Part shown: positions 8,985 to 18,500 of the stretch, piece after piece | Layout of the letters: each line of letters begins with the position of its first letter | Numbering within the stretch: position 1 is the stretch's first letter | Assembly: GCF_904846605.1 (NCBI RefSeq) | Contig: NZ_CAJHBI010000003.1 | Span: forward strand, 1 to 64,000 | DNA: 64,000 bases | Direction: 5' to 3' | Source of the DNA: Psychrobacter sp. 72-O-c | GTDB lineage: Bacteria > Pseudomonadota > Gammaproteobacteria > Pseudomonadales > Moraxellaceae | The notes under the pieces: generated by a model | Database searches by the model: none | Seen by the model: only the letters and a program-made list of their open reading frames with translations | What the model was told of the DNA's origin: nothing | Position numbers and translations under genes: made by a program

Positions 8985-9884
8985 ATGATAGATAATTTAC
9001 GCGGTATGGCCGTGTTCGCCAGTGTGGTCGGACACGGCTCTTTCAGTGGTTCAGCTCGCGAGCTTGGTATCACAACCAGCGCGGTCAGCCAACAAATTAG
9101 AGCACTAGAAAATGAGCTGGGTGTGGTATTACTACATCGCTCGACTCGTAAGCTGAGCCTAACGGAAGCGGGCGCGAGCTTTTATGACGCCGCAAAAGAC
9201 GTGGTCAGCGCGGCTGAGCAAGGTAGAATTAAAGTTAATCAGCTGCGTGATGAATTAGCAGGTAGTTTACGAATATCTACGACGCCTGAGCTTGGGGTTA
9301 ATCATATTTTACCGGCTTTATCCACTTGGATGGCGGCACATGACGATCTGAGTATCACTTATTTGGCAGACAATCATTATATTGACATGATTGATGAGCG
9401 TATCGATATTGCCGTTCGTATGAGCCCAAATATCAATGACTCAACCTTGAGCAGTCATCCACTAACTGATGTACGTCAAATGCTGGTCGCCTCGCCACAG
9501 TATTTACGTCAACACAAAAAGATCGAAAACCCCAAAGATTTAGCCGACCATCACCTAATTTGTATTGATATTATGAAAGATACCAATCAAGTTGATTTGA
9601 CGCAGACTGAAACAGGCAAAAAAACGCGGGCAAAAATGACTTCGCGTATTCATACCAATAACGTCTTTATGGCGACTACTTTGGCCAAAGAAGGTCATGG
9701 TCTGGTTAGAATGATGGAAATGGATGTTAAAAAAGAGCTGGAAAATGGCGAATTGGTTGAAGTGTTGACTGGTTTCCAGCTCCCAAGCTTTGTGCTATAT
9801 GCCGTCACTTTGAACCGTGAGCAACAACCAGCAAAAATTACTCGTTGCCTAGAAGTATTGAAAAAATACTTTCATGCCAGCTAA
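8985..9884 (+). CDS. LysR-family transcriptional regulator
   Basis: A 299-residue LysR-type regulator. Residues 1-60 form the winged helix-turn-helix, with the signature ITTSAVSQQIRALENELGVVLLHRST split over the recognition helix. Residues 90-295 form the effector-binding domain. The HTH is of the AaeR/DsdC-like group with a STRKLSLTEAG wing. LysR proteins usually control a divergent neighbour, but here dnaX lies upstream in the same direction, so the target is unclear. The start at 8985 follows AGGTGA. A terminator shared with argD follows it. Confidence 0.9.
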   Translation: MIDNLRGMAVFASVVGHGSFSGSARELGITTSAVSQQIRALENELGVVLLHRSTRKLSLTEAGASFYDAAKDVVSAAEQGRIKVNQLRDELAGSLRISTTPELGVNHILPALSTWMAAHDDLSITYLADNHYIDMIDERIDIAVRMSPNINDSTLSSHPLTDVRQMLVASPQYLRQHKKIENPKDLADHHLICIDIMKDTNQVDLTQTETGKKTRAKMTSRIHTNNVFMATTLAKEGHGLVRMMEMDVKKELENGELVEVLTGFQLPSFVLYAVTLNREQQPAKITRCLEVLKKYFHAS

Positions 9885-9940
9885 ATTTATTACCGTTTAA
9901 CTTAATAGCAGTATTAATAACGAAGAATATATATAAAATG

Positions 9941-9980
9941 AAAAAAAGCCCCGCAATAATTTTATTGCGGGGCTTTTTTT
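9941..9980. terminator. Bidirectional terminator between the LysR gene and argD
   Basis: A perfect stem AGCCCCGCAATAA / TTATTGCGGGGCT is flanked by As on one side and Ts on the other. It can end transcription of the convergent LysR and argD genes. Confidence 0.93.
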
Positions 9981-10031
9981 TGACTAAATTGTCATGAATA
10001 CTGTCAAAGCCGTTGTTTTGAAAACTTCTAT

Positions 10032-11213
10032 TTAGAATAGGGGTTTTAACAATTCTAGCAAACGATCAACCACTTGTTCGCTTTCATCACGGCTCATATT
10101 GAGTGGTGGTAGCAAACGAATGACATGCCCGCCGGTGACGTTGATAATCAGTTTTTGCTCATCACGCGCGCGGTCAACCAGCTGGCTACAATCCATGGTC
10201 TCAGGTAGCACAATACCGATCATCATCCCAGCCCCGCGACTGCTGACGCCATATTGGCCTAGCGCATCAGTCATGCTGTCACGGATAAACTGTCCCTCAG
10301 TGACAGCATTTTCCATGATGTTACTATTGGCTAATACGTCATAGACACTATGAACTACTCGGCTTGCCAGCGGCGTACCACCATAAGTAGAGCCATGACT
10401 ACCCGCACCAAACAGGCCATTGGCTCGTCCGCGTACCATACAAGCACCGACTGGGAAACCGTTACCAAGCCCCTTTGCTGTGGTCAATACATCAGGACGA
10501 GCATTGCTATATTGATACGCAAAGTATTTTCCCGTACGTCCGTTACCCGTCTGTACTTCATCCAGCATGAACAACCAGTTATGAGCATCACATTCAGTTT
10601 GTAATTGTTCTAAATAAGCAAATCCATTGGCAGCGGTATTGAGACCGCCTTCACCTTGAATAGGCTCTACAAATATCGCGCAGATGTCATCGTGTTCTTT
10701 CGCTACTTTTTGAATCGCTTCAATATCATCAAAAGGCACACGGATAAAGTCGTCCTCTAAGGTAAAAAAGCCTTCACGCGCCTTAGGGTTGGCAGTCGCT
10801 GATAATGATAATAAGGTACGGCCATGGAATGACTGTTCCATCACAATGACTTTAGGACGTTTAAAACCTTGCTGATGGGCATATAATCGCGCCATTTTTA
10901 AGGCTGCTTCATTCGCTTCAGCGCCACTATTAGCAAAAAATACACTGTCCATTTCTGCCGCACTACATAAGGCTTCGCCGGCACGCTCTTGCCAATCGAT
11001 ACCAAATAAATTACTGGTATGTACCAAGGTCGCTGCCTGTTGCTGAATAGCCTGCGTTACTTGCGGATGGCAATGGCCCAAGCCGCAAACTGCAATACCT
11101 GTCAGCGCATCTAAATACGGCGTGTCATCCTGCGTATAGAGCCAACTGCCCGCACCACGAGTAAAGCTAATCGGCTGACGGTTATAAGTAGGCATCAGAT
11201 AAGTAGCTGACAT
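10032..11213 (-). CDS. argD: Acetylornithine/succinyldiaminopimelate aminotransferase
   Basis: A 393-residue class III PLP-dependent aminotransferase of typical length. Visible features are NSGAEANEAALK (PLP phosphate binding, about 95-106), FHGRTLLSLSAT (129-140), EPIQGEGG (183-190), LDEVQTGNGRTG with the ring-stacking Asp218, and TTAKGLGNGFP with the Schiff-base Lys247. It transfers an amino group between glutamate and N-acetylornithine in arginine synthesis, and ArgD enzymes often also serve lysine synthesis. The start overlaps no other gene. Related omega-aminotransferases share the fold, but the length and motifs favour ArgD. Confidence 0.9.
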   Translation of the reverse strand: MSATYLMPTYNRQPISFTRGAGSWLYTQDDTPYLDALTGIAVCGLGHCHPQVTQAIQQQAATLVHTSNLFGIDWQERAGEALCSAAEMDSVFFANSGAEANEAALKMARLYAHQQGFKRPKVIVMEQSFHGRTLLSLSATANPKAREGFFTLEDDFIRVPFDDIEAIQKVAKEHDDICAIFVEPIQGEGGLNTAANGFAYLEQLQTECDAHNWLFMLDEVQTGNGRTGKYFAYQYSNARPDVLTTAKGLGNGFPVGACMVRGRANGLFGAGSHGSTYGGTPLASRVVHSVYDVLANSNIMENAVTEGQFIRDSMTDALGQYGVSSRGAGMMIGIVLPETMDCSQLVDRARDEQKLIINVTGGHVIRLLPPLNMSRDESEQVVDRLLELLKPLF

Positions 11214-11297
11214 AGTAACATCCTTAAGATAGTAAAATGGAATAAGTCATACAATAATAATGATAGCTATAACAGCGAGCTGCTATTTTAGTAGCGG

Positions 11298-11489
11298 TTA
11301 TAGCTCATCAGAAAATGGCGTAGAATCGGCAGGTAGGGTATAGTCTTCGTTTGCCCAAGCGCCTAGGTCTATAAGCTTACAGCGCTCACTACAAAACGGC
11401 TTGAATTTATTATCTTGCCAAGCTGTTTTCGTACCGCAGCGTGGGCAAGGATAAGTTTTGGGTAGGGGATTGGGGGTCGGTTGGGTCAT
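11298..11489 (-). CDS. yacG: DNA gyrase inhibitor YacG (zinc-binding)
   Basis: A 63-residue protein with the YacG zinc site: Cys15, Cys18, Cys33 and Cys37 in [10 protein letters not shown] ... [15 protein letters not shown]. YacG binds the GyrB subunit and blocks DNA binding by gyrase. The tail after residue 45 is acidic (WANEDYTLP). The gene lies 84 bases upstream of argD in the same direction and may be cotranscribed. In many gammaproteobacteria yacG sits next to coaE and pilD, which are not here. Confidence 0.93.
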   Translation of the reverse strand: MTQPTPNPLPKTYPCPRCGTKTAWQDNKFKPFCSERCKLIDLGAWANEDYTLPADSTPFSDEL

Positions 11490-11903
11490 AAGAAAATGAG
11501 AGTATCCTCGGATTCATCAGTGAATAAGAATGGTTATAATAGCACGCGATTATTAAAAGACAAATATAGACAAAACACAAATATAATGCCGCGCCTATAT
11601 CTTTAATTAGTAACCTTAGCAAGGGTGGCGTAGATAAGGGCAAGTACCTCTTAGGTTTTTCTATTGTACTTGTAAGCGGATGGGAAAGTTTTAGCGATTA
11701 ACATCGAATGCCAGTTGATATTCAACATAAGCGCTTTAAAAATAAATAGCTGGCATGATAACAGTTCTAGCGGTAGCTCACCTTGCAAAGACTTAGAAGC
11801 CATAATAGCCTAAGTAAATAAAATAAAGGCACAAAGGACATGCGATTAGATATAACATCAAAGCCTACCTATATAAAATAGCCTAAGTAAAAAAATGAAT
11901 TAA
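11490..11903. other. Gene-free stretch with a 15-bp direct repeat
   Basis: About 410 bases with no convincing gene. aatagcctaagtaaa occurs at 11804-11818 and again at 11877-11891, 73 bases apart. The region would hold the promoter for yacG at its left and the 3' end of the ABC1-kinase transcript at its right. Nothing else was recognised. Confidence 0.6.
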
Positions 11904-11934
11904 TAAAAACCGCCGCTAAAGGGCGGTCAAAAAA
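11904..11934 (-). terminator. Terminator of the ABC1-kinase gene
   Basis: On the minus strand ACCGCC and GGCGGT pair around a seven-base loop and run into a T-stretch, just downstream of the kinase-like gene. Confidence 0.75.
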
Positions 11935-11950
11935 TCTGCCTACTATTATG

Positions 11951-13369
11951 CTAAAGAAAAGGTTTTACTAGCTTATTTGAGTCAGTGTGGGCATCAATTA
12001 CCGTTAAAAACGTATAGGCTCCAATAAACTTACGGCTAATAAACATAAACTCTTTGGGAGGTAAATTAAACTCAAAAGATTGTATCGCACGGGTAGCAGA
12101 CGCTGAAAGTCGTGAATGCAATCTACTACTCGCCCAAATATAACGTTGTTGATCATCCAAGCAGTTAACAGGGATGTCAGGATTGATTACGGAATTACTA
12201 AAAGGTTCGGTAGCCAGTAAAAACAACGAGGCGACATCAGTACGGACCTTATCACTCATGCTATCAAAGAAATCATAACCCGTCATAGCTAACGCCATTG
12301 CCTGATGATCATGATAGTAACCTGCTCGTAATAGGCCACGCGCAATCGTTAATAGAGTGTTATCAAATTGACGAATAGCACCAAAATCCAGTAAAATTAA
12401 CTTATCGATCTCAGCATCATCATCTTGGTCGTTATTGCCGATACGCACTAAATAGTTGCCAAAATTTGGATCGGTTTGCATCTCGCCCCACACAAAAATC
12501 TCTCGCATCATAATTTCGATGGCAGCTTGACCAATCGCATTGCGACGCTCGTGAGACACTAAGCTCAGCGCTTCAGAAACAACCGAAACTCCTGGCTCAT
12601 AAGACATACATAATAAACGCCTACTTGAATAAGTACGATTTATTTTGGGAACCACATAGCGCGGATCATCAAGTAGGCGTTCATAAAAACGTTCTGTCGT
12701 CGCAGCTTCTGCCTCATAATCCACTTCATGATGGAGTAGATCACGTATTTCCTCAAACCAAGTATCAAGTGAGCGCGTTTGTGGGACGATATTACTTACT
12801 TTTAACAAGCGTTTGAACAATGCCAAATCCGAATCAATAGCGTCTGCCACCCCTGGATATTGAACTTTTAACACCACTTGTTCGCCAGTAGCCAACACGG
12901 TTGCACGATGAACTTGGGCGAGGGAAGCGGTGCCAATAGGAACAGGGTCAACGTCAAGTTCGCTTAGCTTGTCACCCAAGATACGCTGTAACGTTTGCTC
13001 TATTTTTGACCAAGTGAGTGTTGCAGTATCATCATTGAGTGTTTGCAGCGCACGAGTAATTTCAGGCGGCAAGACGTGCTCACCATACATAGCTAACATC
13101 TGACCAATTTTGACTACCGAACCTTTGAGCTTGCCAAGCTCTACTGCAACATAATTCGCCTGTGCTTCCATAAAGGCTTGATTGCGTACCGTGCGTGCTT
13201 TTTTGTCTAAAAACATACCAGAGACACTATTGCCCGCCCAGCGGCGACCAATATTCAAGGAGGTTTTAGCAATCGACAATCGACGTTCGAACCCTGAAGT
13301 TTTTAGGTTGTCAATCGATTGTTTATTATTAGAAGGTTTAGACGGATCATGTGCCATAAAGATCATCAT
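11951..13369 (-). CDS. ABC1/UbiB (AarF)-family atypical kinase-like protein
   Basis: A 472-residue protein with all ABC1 hallmarks in order: KxGQ (VVKIGQML, about 87-90), the Ala-rich nucleotide loop (GTASLAQVHRA), Lys168 in VVLKVQYPGV, HHEVDYEAEA, DPNFGNYL (the DPxxGN catalytic loop) and LLDFGAIRQF. Such proteins assist ubiquinone biosynthesis or lipid handling and act as ATPases more than protein kinases. It lacks the C-terminal membrane helices of UbiB and is not near other ubi genes, so I do not assign it as UbiB. Translation could start at 13369 or at the methionine four codons later (13357). The ribosome site is weak. Confidence 0.85.
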   Translation of the reverse strand: MMIFMAHDPSKPSNNKQSIDNLKTSGFERRLSIAKTSLNIGRRWAGNSVSGMFLDKKARTVRNQAFMEAQANYVAVELGKLKGSVVKIGQMLAMYGEHVLPPEITRALQTLNDDTATLTWSKIEQTLQRILGDKLSELDVDPVPIGTASLAQVHRATVLATGEQVVLKVQYPGVADAIDSDLALFKRLLKVSNIVPQTRSLDTWFEEIRDLLHHEVDYEAEAATTERFYERLLDDPRYVVPKINRTYSSRRLLCMSYEPGVSVVSEALSLVSHERRNAIGQAAIEIMMREIFVWGEMQTDPNFGNYLVRIGNNDQDDDAEIDKLILLDFGAIRQFDNTLLTIARGLLRAGYYHDHQAMALAMTGYDFFDSMSDKVRTDVASLFLLATEPFSNSVINPDIPVNCLDDQQRYIWASSRLHSRLSASATRAIQSFEFNLPPKEFMFISRKFIGAYTFLTVIDAHTDSNKLVKPFL

Positions 13370-13680
13370 TCATCGGGGTGGTATTGATTTGCGGGTTACA
13401 GACCAGCAATACAAGCCAGTAATAAAAAGAATATGCAACGTGAGTATAAGAAATTGTACCATACAAAATGATATCGGTTGATGAGCCTTAGAGGGCTTAT
13501 AACAGTTACTTTGTAAGCTCAAGTTTTGCTATTGAGACTAGATAAGGCCATCAGACAATTAATAAAATATCAAAAAATTCGACCTAGTATGGTACTAGAT
13601 CGAATGAGGATTAATTCTAGAAAATCTCACTTTTTATCAAAAAGTATCAAAATGTCAGGAAATGCACTTCTATTAAGTTG

Positions 13681-15024
13681 TTAATAATTTTCACGTGCGA
13701 TAGCATGATGACCAATATCACGGCGATAATGAGCACCATCAAAACTAATCGCGCCAGATACAGCGAGTGCTGCTTGCTGCGCTTCCAATATATTGTCTGC
13801 CAATGCAGTGATACATAATACACGCCCGCCATTGGTAACAACGGCTTGGTCATCATTTTCATCAATCGCCGTGCCAGCATGAAAAACTTTTACAGTGTTA
13901 TCACGTTGGGCAGCAAGCTCTGGCAATCCAGTAATGATATCGCCTTTAGGAGACGTTTCTGGATAGCCTTTCGATGCCATCACAATGCCTAATGCAGGGC
14001 GTGCGTCCCAATTGGCTTGATTGGGTAACTTACCGGTTAACCCTTGGGCAACCAAATCTACCATTGAGGACTGCAGGCGCATTAAAATTGGCTGCGTTTC
14101 AGGATCACCAAGGCGACAATTGAACTCAATCACAAATGGATTACCAGCTTCATTGATCATCAACCCCGCATACAAAAACCCAGTATAAGGATGACCTGCA
14201 GCTTTCATGGCATCAACGACTGGCTGAATAACTTGTGCCATTACTTTATCATGGACGTCTTTGGTAACCACGGGAGCAGGGGAGTATGCGCCCATGCCAC
14301 CGGTATTCGGGCCGGTATCCCCTTCAAAAGCACGTTTATGATCTTGGCTAGTGGCCATTGGTAAAATGCTCTCACCATCAATCATACAAATAAAGCTGGC
14401 CTCTTCACCGCTTAAAAATTGCTCGATGACCACGCGGCTACCCGCATCGCCAAATTTGTTGTCCGACAGCATATCATCAATAGCTGCATGCGCTTGTTCA
14501 ATGGTTTCGGCAACGATGACACCCTTACCAGCTGCAAGACCGTCAGCCTTAATGACAATTGGTGCGCCTTGTTTATCAACATACGATTTAGCGCTGGCAA
14601 CGTCAGTAAAGCCTTGATATTCGGCAGTGGGAATATTATTTTGTGCCATAAATTCTTTGGCAAAGGTCTTAGAGCCTTCTAATTGTGCACAATAAGCCGT
14701 TGGCCCCCATGCTTGAATACCAGCATCACGGCAGGCATCTACAATACCGATGACTAGTGGTGCTTCAGGGCCAACGATGACCATGTCTATGGCATTATTT
14801 TGGCAAAAGTCTATGACCGCACTGTGTTTTCCAGAACTAGATTTTCCAGAACTAGGCTCGCCTGCACCAGCAGTAACTTCTAAAATGACGTTTTGACACT
14901 TAGGTTCAAGGGCAGTACCTGCATTGCCAGGGGCGACGTAAATGTGCTGTACCTTGTCATCTTTTGCACACTGCCAGGCTAATGCGTGTTCACGACCACC
15001 TGAGCCAATCACCAAAATATTCAT
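13681..15024 (-). CDS. purD: Phosphoribosylamine-glycine ligase (GAR synthetase)
   Basis: An ATP-grasp enzyme of about 447 residues that joins glycine to phosphoribosylamine, the second step of purine synthesis. It begins MNILVIGSGGREHALAW, the standard PurD N-terminus; the AAGG site fits the ATG at 15024 or the adjacent one at 15027. Further motifs are GPEAPLVIGI, KADGLAAGKGV, EEASFICMIDG, DTGPNTGGMGAYSPAP and FNCRLGDPETQ. A small Ser/Gly/Lys insert near residues 60-72 is encoded by a duplicated 15-bp unit. purH, a frequent neighbour, is not adjacent. The 200 bases after the stop contain no gene. Confidence 0.96.
   Translation of the reverse strand: MNILVIGSGGREHALAWQCAKDDKVQHIYVAPGNAGTALEPKCQNVILEVTAGAGEPSSGKSSSGKHSAVIDFCQNNAIDMVIVGPEAPLVIGIVDACRDAGIQAWGPTAYCAQLEGSKTFAKEFMAQNNIPTAEYQGFTDVASAKSYVDKQGAPIVIKADGLAAGKGVIVAETIEQAHAAIDDMLSDNKFGDAGSRVVIEQFLSGEEASFICMIDGESILPMATSQDHKRAFEGDTGPNTGGMGAYSPAPVVTKDVHDKVMAQVIQPVVDAMKAAGHPYTGFLYAGLMINEAGNPFVIEFNCRLGDPETQPILMRLQSSMVDLVAQGLTGKLPNQANWDARPALGIVMASKGYPETSPKGDIITGLPELAAQRDNTVKVFHAGTAIDENDDQAVVTNGGRVLCITALADNILEAQQAALAVSGAISFDGAHYRRDIGHHAIARENY
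14827..14856 (-). repeat. 15-bp tandem duplication inside purD
   Basis: ttttccagaactag occurs at 14827-14840 and 14842-14855. On the coding strand the two units give the SSGK-SSSGK insert. The unit is a multiple of three, so the frame is kept. Confidence 0.85.
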
Positions 15025-15027
15025 CAT

Positions 15028-15549
15028 ACGTTTTGCCCTTAGCATTAATTGTTAGTAGCCAGTTAGTAAATTACTGTTAAGCATAATGCTGTATTCTAGC
15101 AAAAAAGTCGCATTGATTGCCATGAGTATCCCTGCCAGCACGCAAAGGTTGCCGTAGTAACCATTCAGACGGTTCAATAATAGCGTAGACTACTCATTAT
15201 AGATAAGCCAATAGGTTAATCTTGTTTAACCACCAGCCAGTAATTGTACTAAAACTAGAACTGATGGTGTTATTGATAGATGGTTTCATTAGTAAAGGTT
15301 ATCGACCTGATGCTGATCCATAAAATGATTGTGCTATTGCTAGGCGAGCAGGTGCGTTACAATTCATCGGACGAGCGCTGTCACTATCATAAGCACTACT
15401 ATAACCAGTCGCCTGCCAGCATAAGAAAAGAAAACACACGGAAGAATAAGTTATTAGTGAATAACGTTGATCAACAGACGTAACTTTTAAACAAACCTCT
15501 TAAATACAACCCTAAGAATCAAACTTATAAAAAAGGAAGAACAGACGCG
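15028..15549. other. Divergent intergenic region between purD and the glutamate dehydrogenase gene
   Basis: About 520 bases. A small open frame at 15280-15483 has no recognisable product, so I do not call it. The region must hold both outward promoters and possibly a regulatory leader for the dehydrogenase. No tRNA or known RNA was recognised. An AAGGAAGA ribosome site precedes the ATG at 15550. Confidence 0.5.
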
Positions 15550-18500
15550 ATGCCAAATTCCCTAAGTATAACAACAGAGCGTATTAGCCAAATAAGCGAT
15601 ATTGCCACCAGTTATGTGCAAAAGGATAAATCGCTACTTGATCATTTTATTCATAGCTATTATCAACCGCTACATCAGGAGACGGCAGGAGCCATCAGTG
15701 ATGCCGATCTTGCGGGTATGGTGCTGCATCATTTTACCTTGCTAACCGCCTATGATGGCAAAAAGCCGCAGCTGGCGGTTTTAAACCCTATTGCTGAAGA
15801 GCAACACTTTCATAGCTCGCATACTATTATCCAAATGGTGGCGTATGATCGGCCATTTTTGGTAGATACTTTATTGATGACCCTCGAGGTGCAGGGTGTC
15901 GATGTACATCGTACTTACAATACTATTATCAATGTACAGCGTGATGGTGCCGGTACAATCACCCAAATTGATAGTGCACCCGAAAGCGCGACTTCTCATA
16001 TGTCATTGATTCATTGTGAGATTGCTTATCAAGATCATGATGAGCTTGCAGCCCTGCGCCAGTTGTTATTAGACAAAGTTGAGACGTTAGATACGGTGGT
16101 CGGTGACTGGGAGCATATGCATGCTCAGCTGACGGACATCAAAGCTGAGCTGTTACAAAAACCGCTGCCTGAGGGTTTTTATTCACATCAAGAAATTCAA
16201 GCATTCTTAGATTGGATATTAGACGATCACTTTATCTTTTTGGGCTATCGAGAATACCGCCTAGAAGGGGGCAATCATATTGCCGTTAACAACGATAAGA
16301 CGAATGAGAACAAAAAAGGTGGCGCCAACATGGGTGCTGACCTAGACTTATTTGCAATTGGTAACAGCGGTCTTGGCTTGCTGCGCGGTGCTGAAGAAGA
16401 CCGATTATCAACCAGTTTTGATAATCTACCTACTGAACTCAAGCAGTTATTGACCGTGCCTCGCGTACTGATGCTATCTAAATCAAGCCGAGTGTCACCT
16501 GTCCATCGTTCGGTATATATGGATTTTTTGGGTATTCATAAGTTTGATGACAATGGCAATCTAGTGGGGGAATATCGCTTTATTGGTCTGCTAACGTCAC
16601 AAGCTTATCAGTTAAGCGTGCAACAAGTCCCACTACTACGCGAAAAGTCCAATAAAATAATGGCCATGGCAGAATTGCCACGTGATGGTCATGCCTATCA
16701 TAAAATGATGTATGTGATTAATACCTTACCACGTGATGACTTGTTTCAAGCCAGCGTCGAGGAGCTATATCCTATTGTCTCTGGTATTAGCCAACTACAA
16801 GACAAAAAAAGTCTGCGTTTATTCAGCCGGATCGACCCTTATCAGCGCTTTGTGTCGTGCTTGGTTTATATTCCGCGCGATAAGTTCAATACTGAACTGC
16901 GTATTAAAGTACAAAACGTCTTAAAAGAAGCTTATGGCGGCACGTCATCTGGCTTCACAACTGAGTTCAATGAATCAGATCATGCCCGCGTCCATGTGCA
17001 CGTGCGTACCGTACCGGGTCACGTTAATGAGGTAGAGAATAGTGTACTTGAGGCCGAGCTGTCAGCACTCATGCAGTCATGGAGCGATCACTATCAAAAA
17101 ATGCTGCTCGACAATGTAGGTGAACAACAAGCCAATGCTTTAATGCGCCGGTTTTTGCATTACATTCCGGCCGCTTATCAAGAGCGTTTTGATGCCCATA
17201 CTGGGGTCGAGGATACCAAACGTCTGGCAAAATTGACGGATGAGCAGTCGATGATTTGGCATCTGTATCAGTCAACAGGTGATGCCAGAAACCAGTTACA
17301 TCTGAAGCTGTATGGTCGTCAACAACCGGTGATTTTATCTAAAGTATTGCCCATTCTAGAAAAATTTGGCGTTTCGGTCATCTCAGCACAAACGTATGAA
17401 TTTGATTTGCCTGAGCAGTCTATTTGGATGCAAGAGTACGAGTTGACTTTGCAGCATGTGGATACGGTTGATATGCAAGTGGTGCGCGGCCAGTTTGAGG
17501 ACAGCCTCAAACAAATCTGGGCAGGGCGCATTGAGAGCGATACGTTTAATGAATTGGTGTTAACCTCCAATCTTGATGCTTATAATGTGGTGGTACTGCG
17601 TGCGTTATCACGCTATATGCGCCAAGCTCGTGCGCCATTTTCTAAAGATTATATTCAAAAAACAGTGGTGAAGAATAGCGCTATCAGTGTGGCTTTGGTC
17701 AATCTGTTCGATGCGCGTATGAATCCTAGATACGGGAATGATGGCCGTATGGAAAAAACAACGCAGATTCAAGCGCAGATTACCAAAGCACTAGCAGGTG
17801 TCGATAGCTTAGATGAAGACCGTATCTTGCGCTGGTACTTAGACTTGATTAACGCTATGGTACGGACGAACTTTTATCAAACCGAAGCTGATGGTCAGCG
17901 TAAAGACCGGCTGTCGTTTAAGTTCTTAGCAGCAGATATTCCAAATTTACCCAAACCTAAGCCGATGTTTGAGATATTTGTGTATTCACCCCGTGTTGAA
18001 GCGGTGCATCTGCGCGGCGGAAAAGTCGCCCGTGGCGGCCTACGCTGGTCAGACCGCATGGAGGACTTCCGTACTGAAGTGCTCGGTCTCGTCAAAGCGC
18101 AAATGGTCAAAAATGCGGTGATTGTCCCTGTGGGCTCTAAAGGCGGCTTCATTGTGAAGACCAAAACCATGGCCGACGGTCGTGATGCTTTCCAAGCCGA
18201 AGGCATTGCCTGCTATCAGATCTTCCTGCGCGGTATGCTCGATGTCACAGATAATATTGTCGATGGCATCATTGTCCCGCCAGCAGATACCGTGCGTTAT
18301 GATGACGATGACCCCTACTTAGTAGTCGCGGCAGATAAAGGCACGGCAAGCTTCTCTGATATTGCCAATGCCTTAGCCGCCGAATACAACTTTTGGCTCG
18401 ATGATGCGTTTGCCTCCGGTGGTTCGGTCGGTTATGACCACAAAGCAATGGGTATCACGGCACGCGGCGGTTGGGAATCAGTGAAGCGCCACTTCCGTAT

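Noticed and set aside
11410-11643. Gene upstream of and overlapping yacG
   Set aside because: Its end overlaps yacG in another frame and it has no family resemblance; yacG has clear zinc ligands.
15280-15483. Small gene upstream of the glutamate dehydrogenase
   Set aside because: Short, basic composition without a recognisable family or ribosome site; more likely non-coding.
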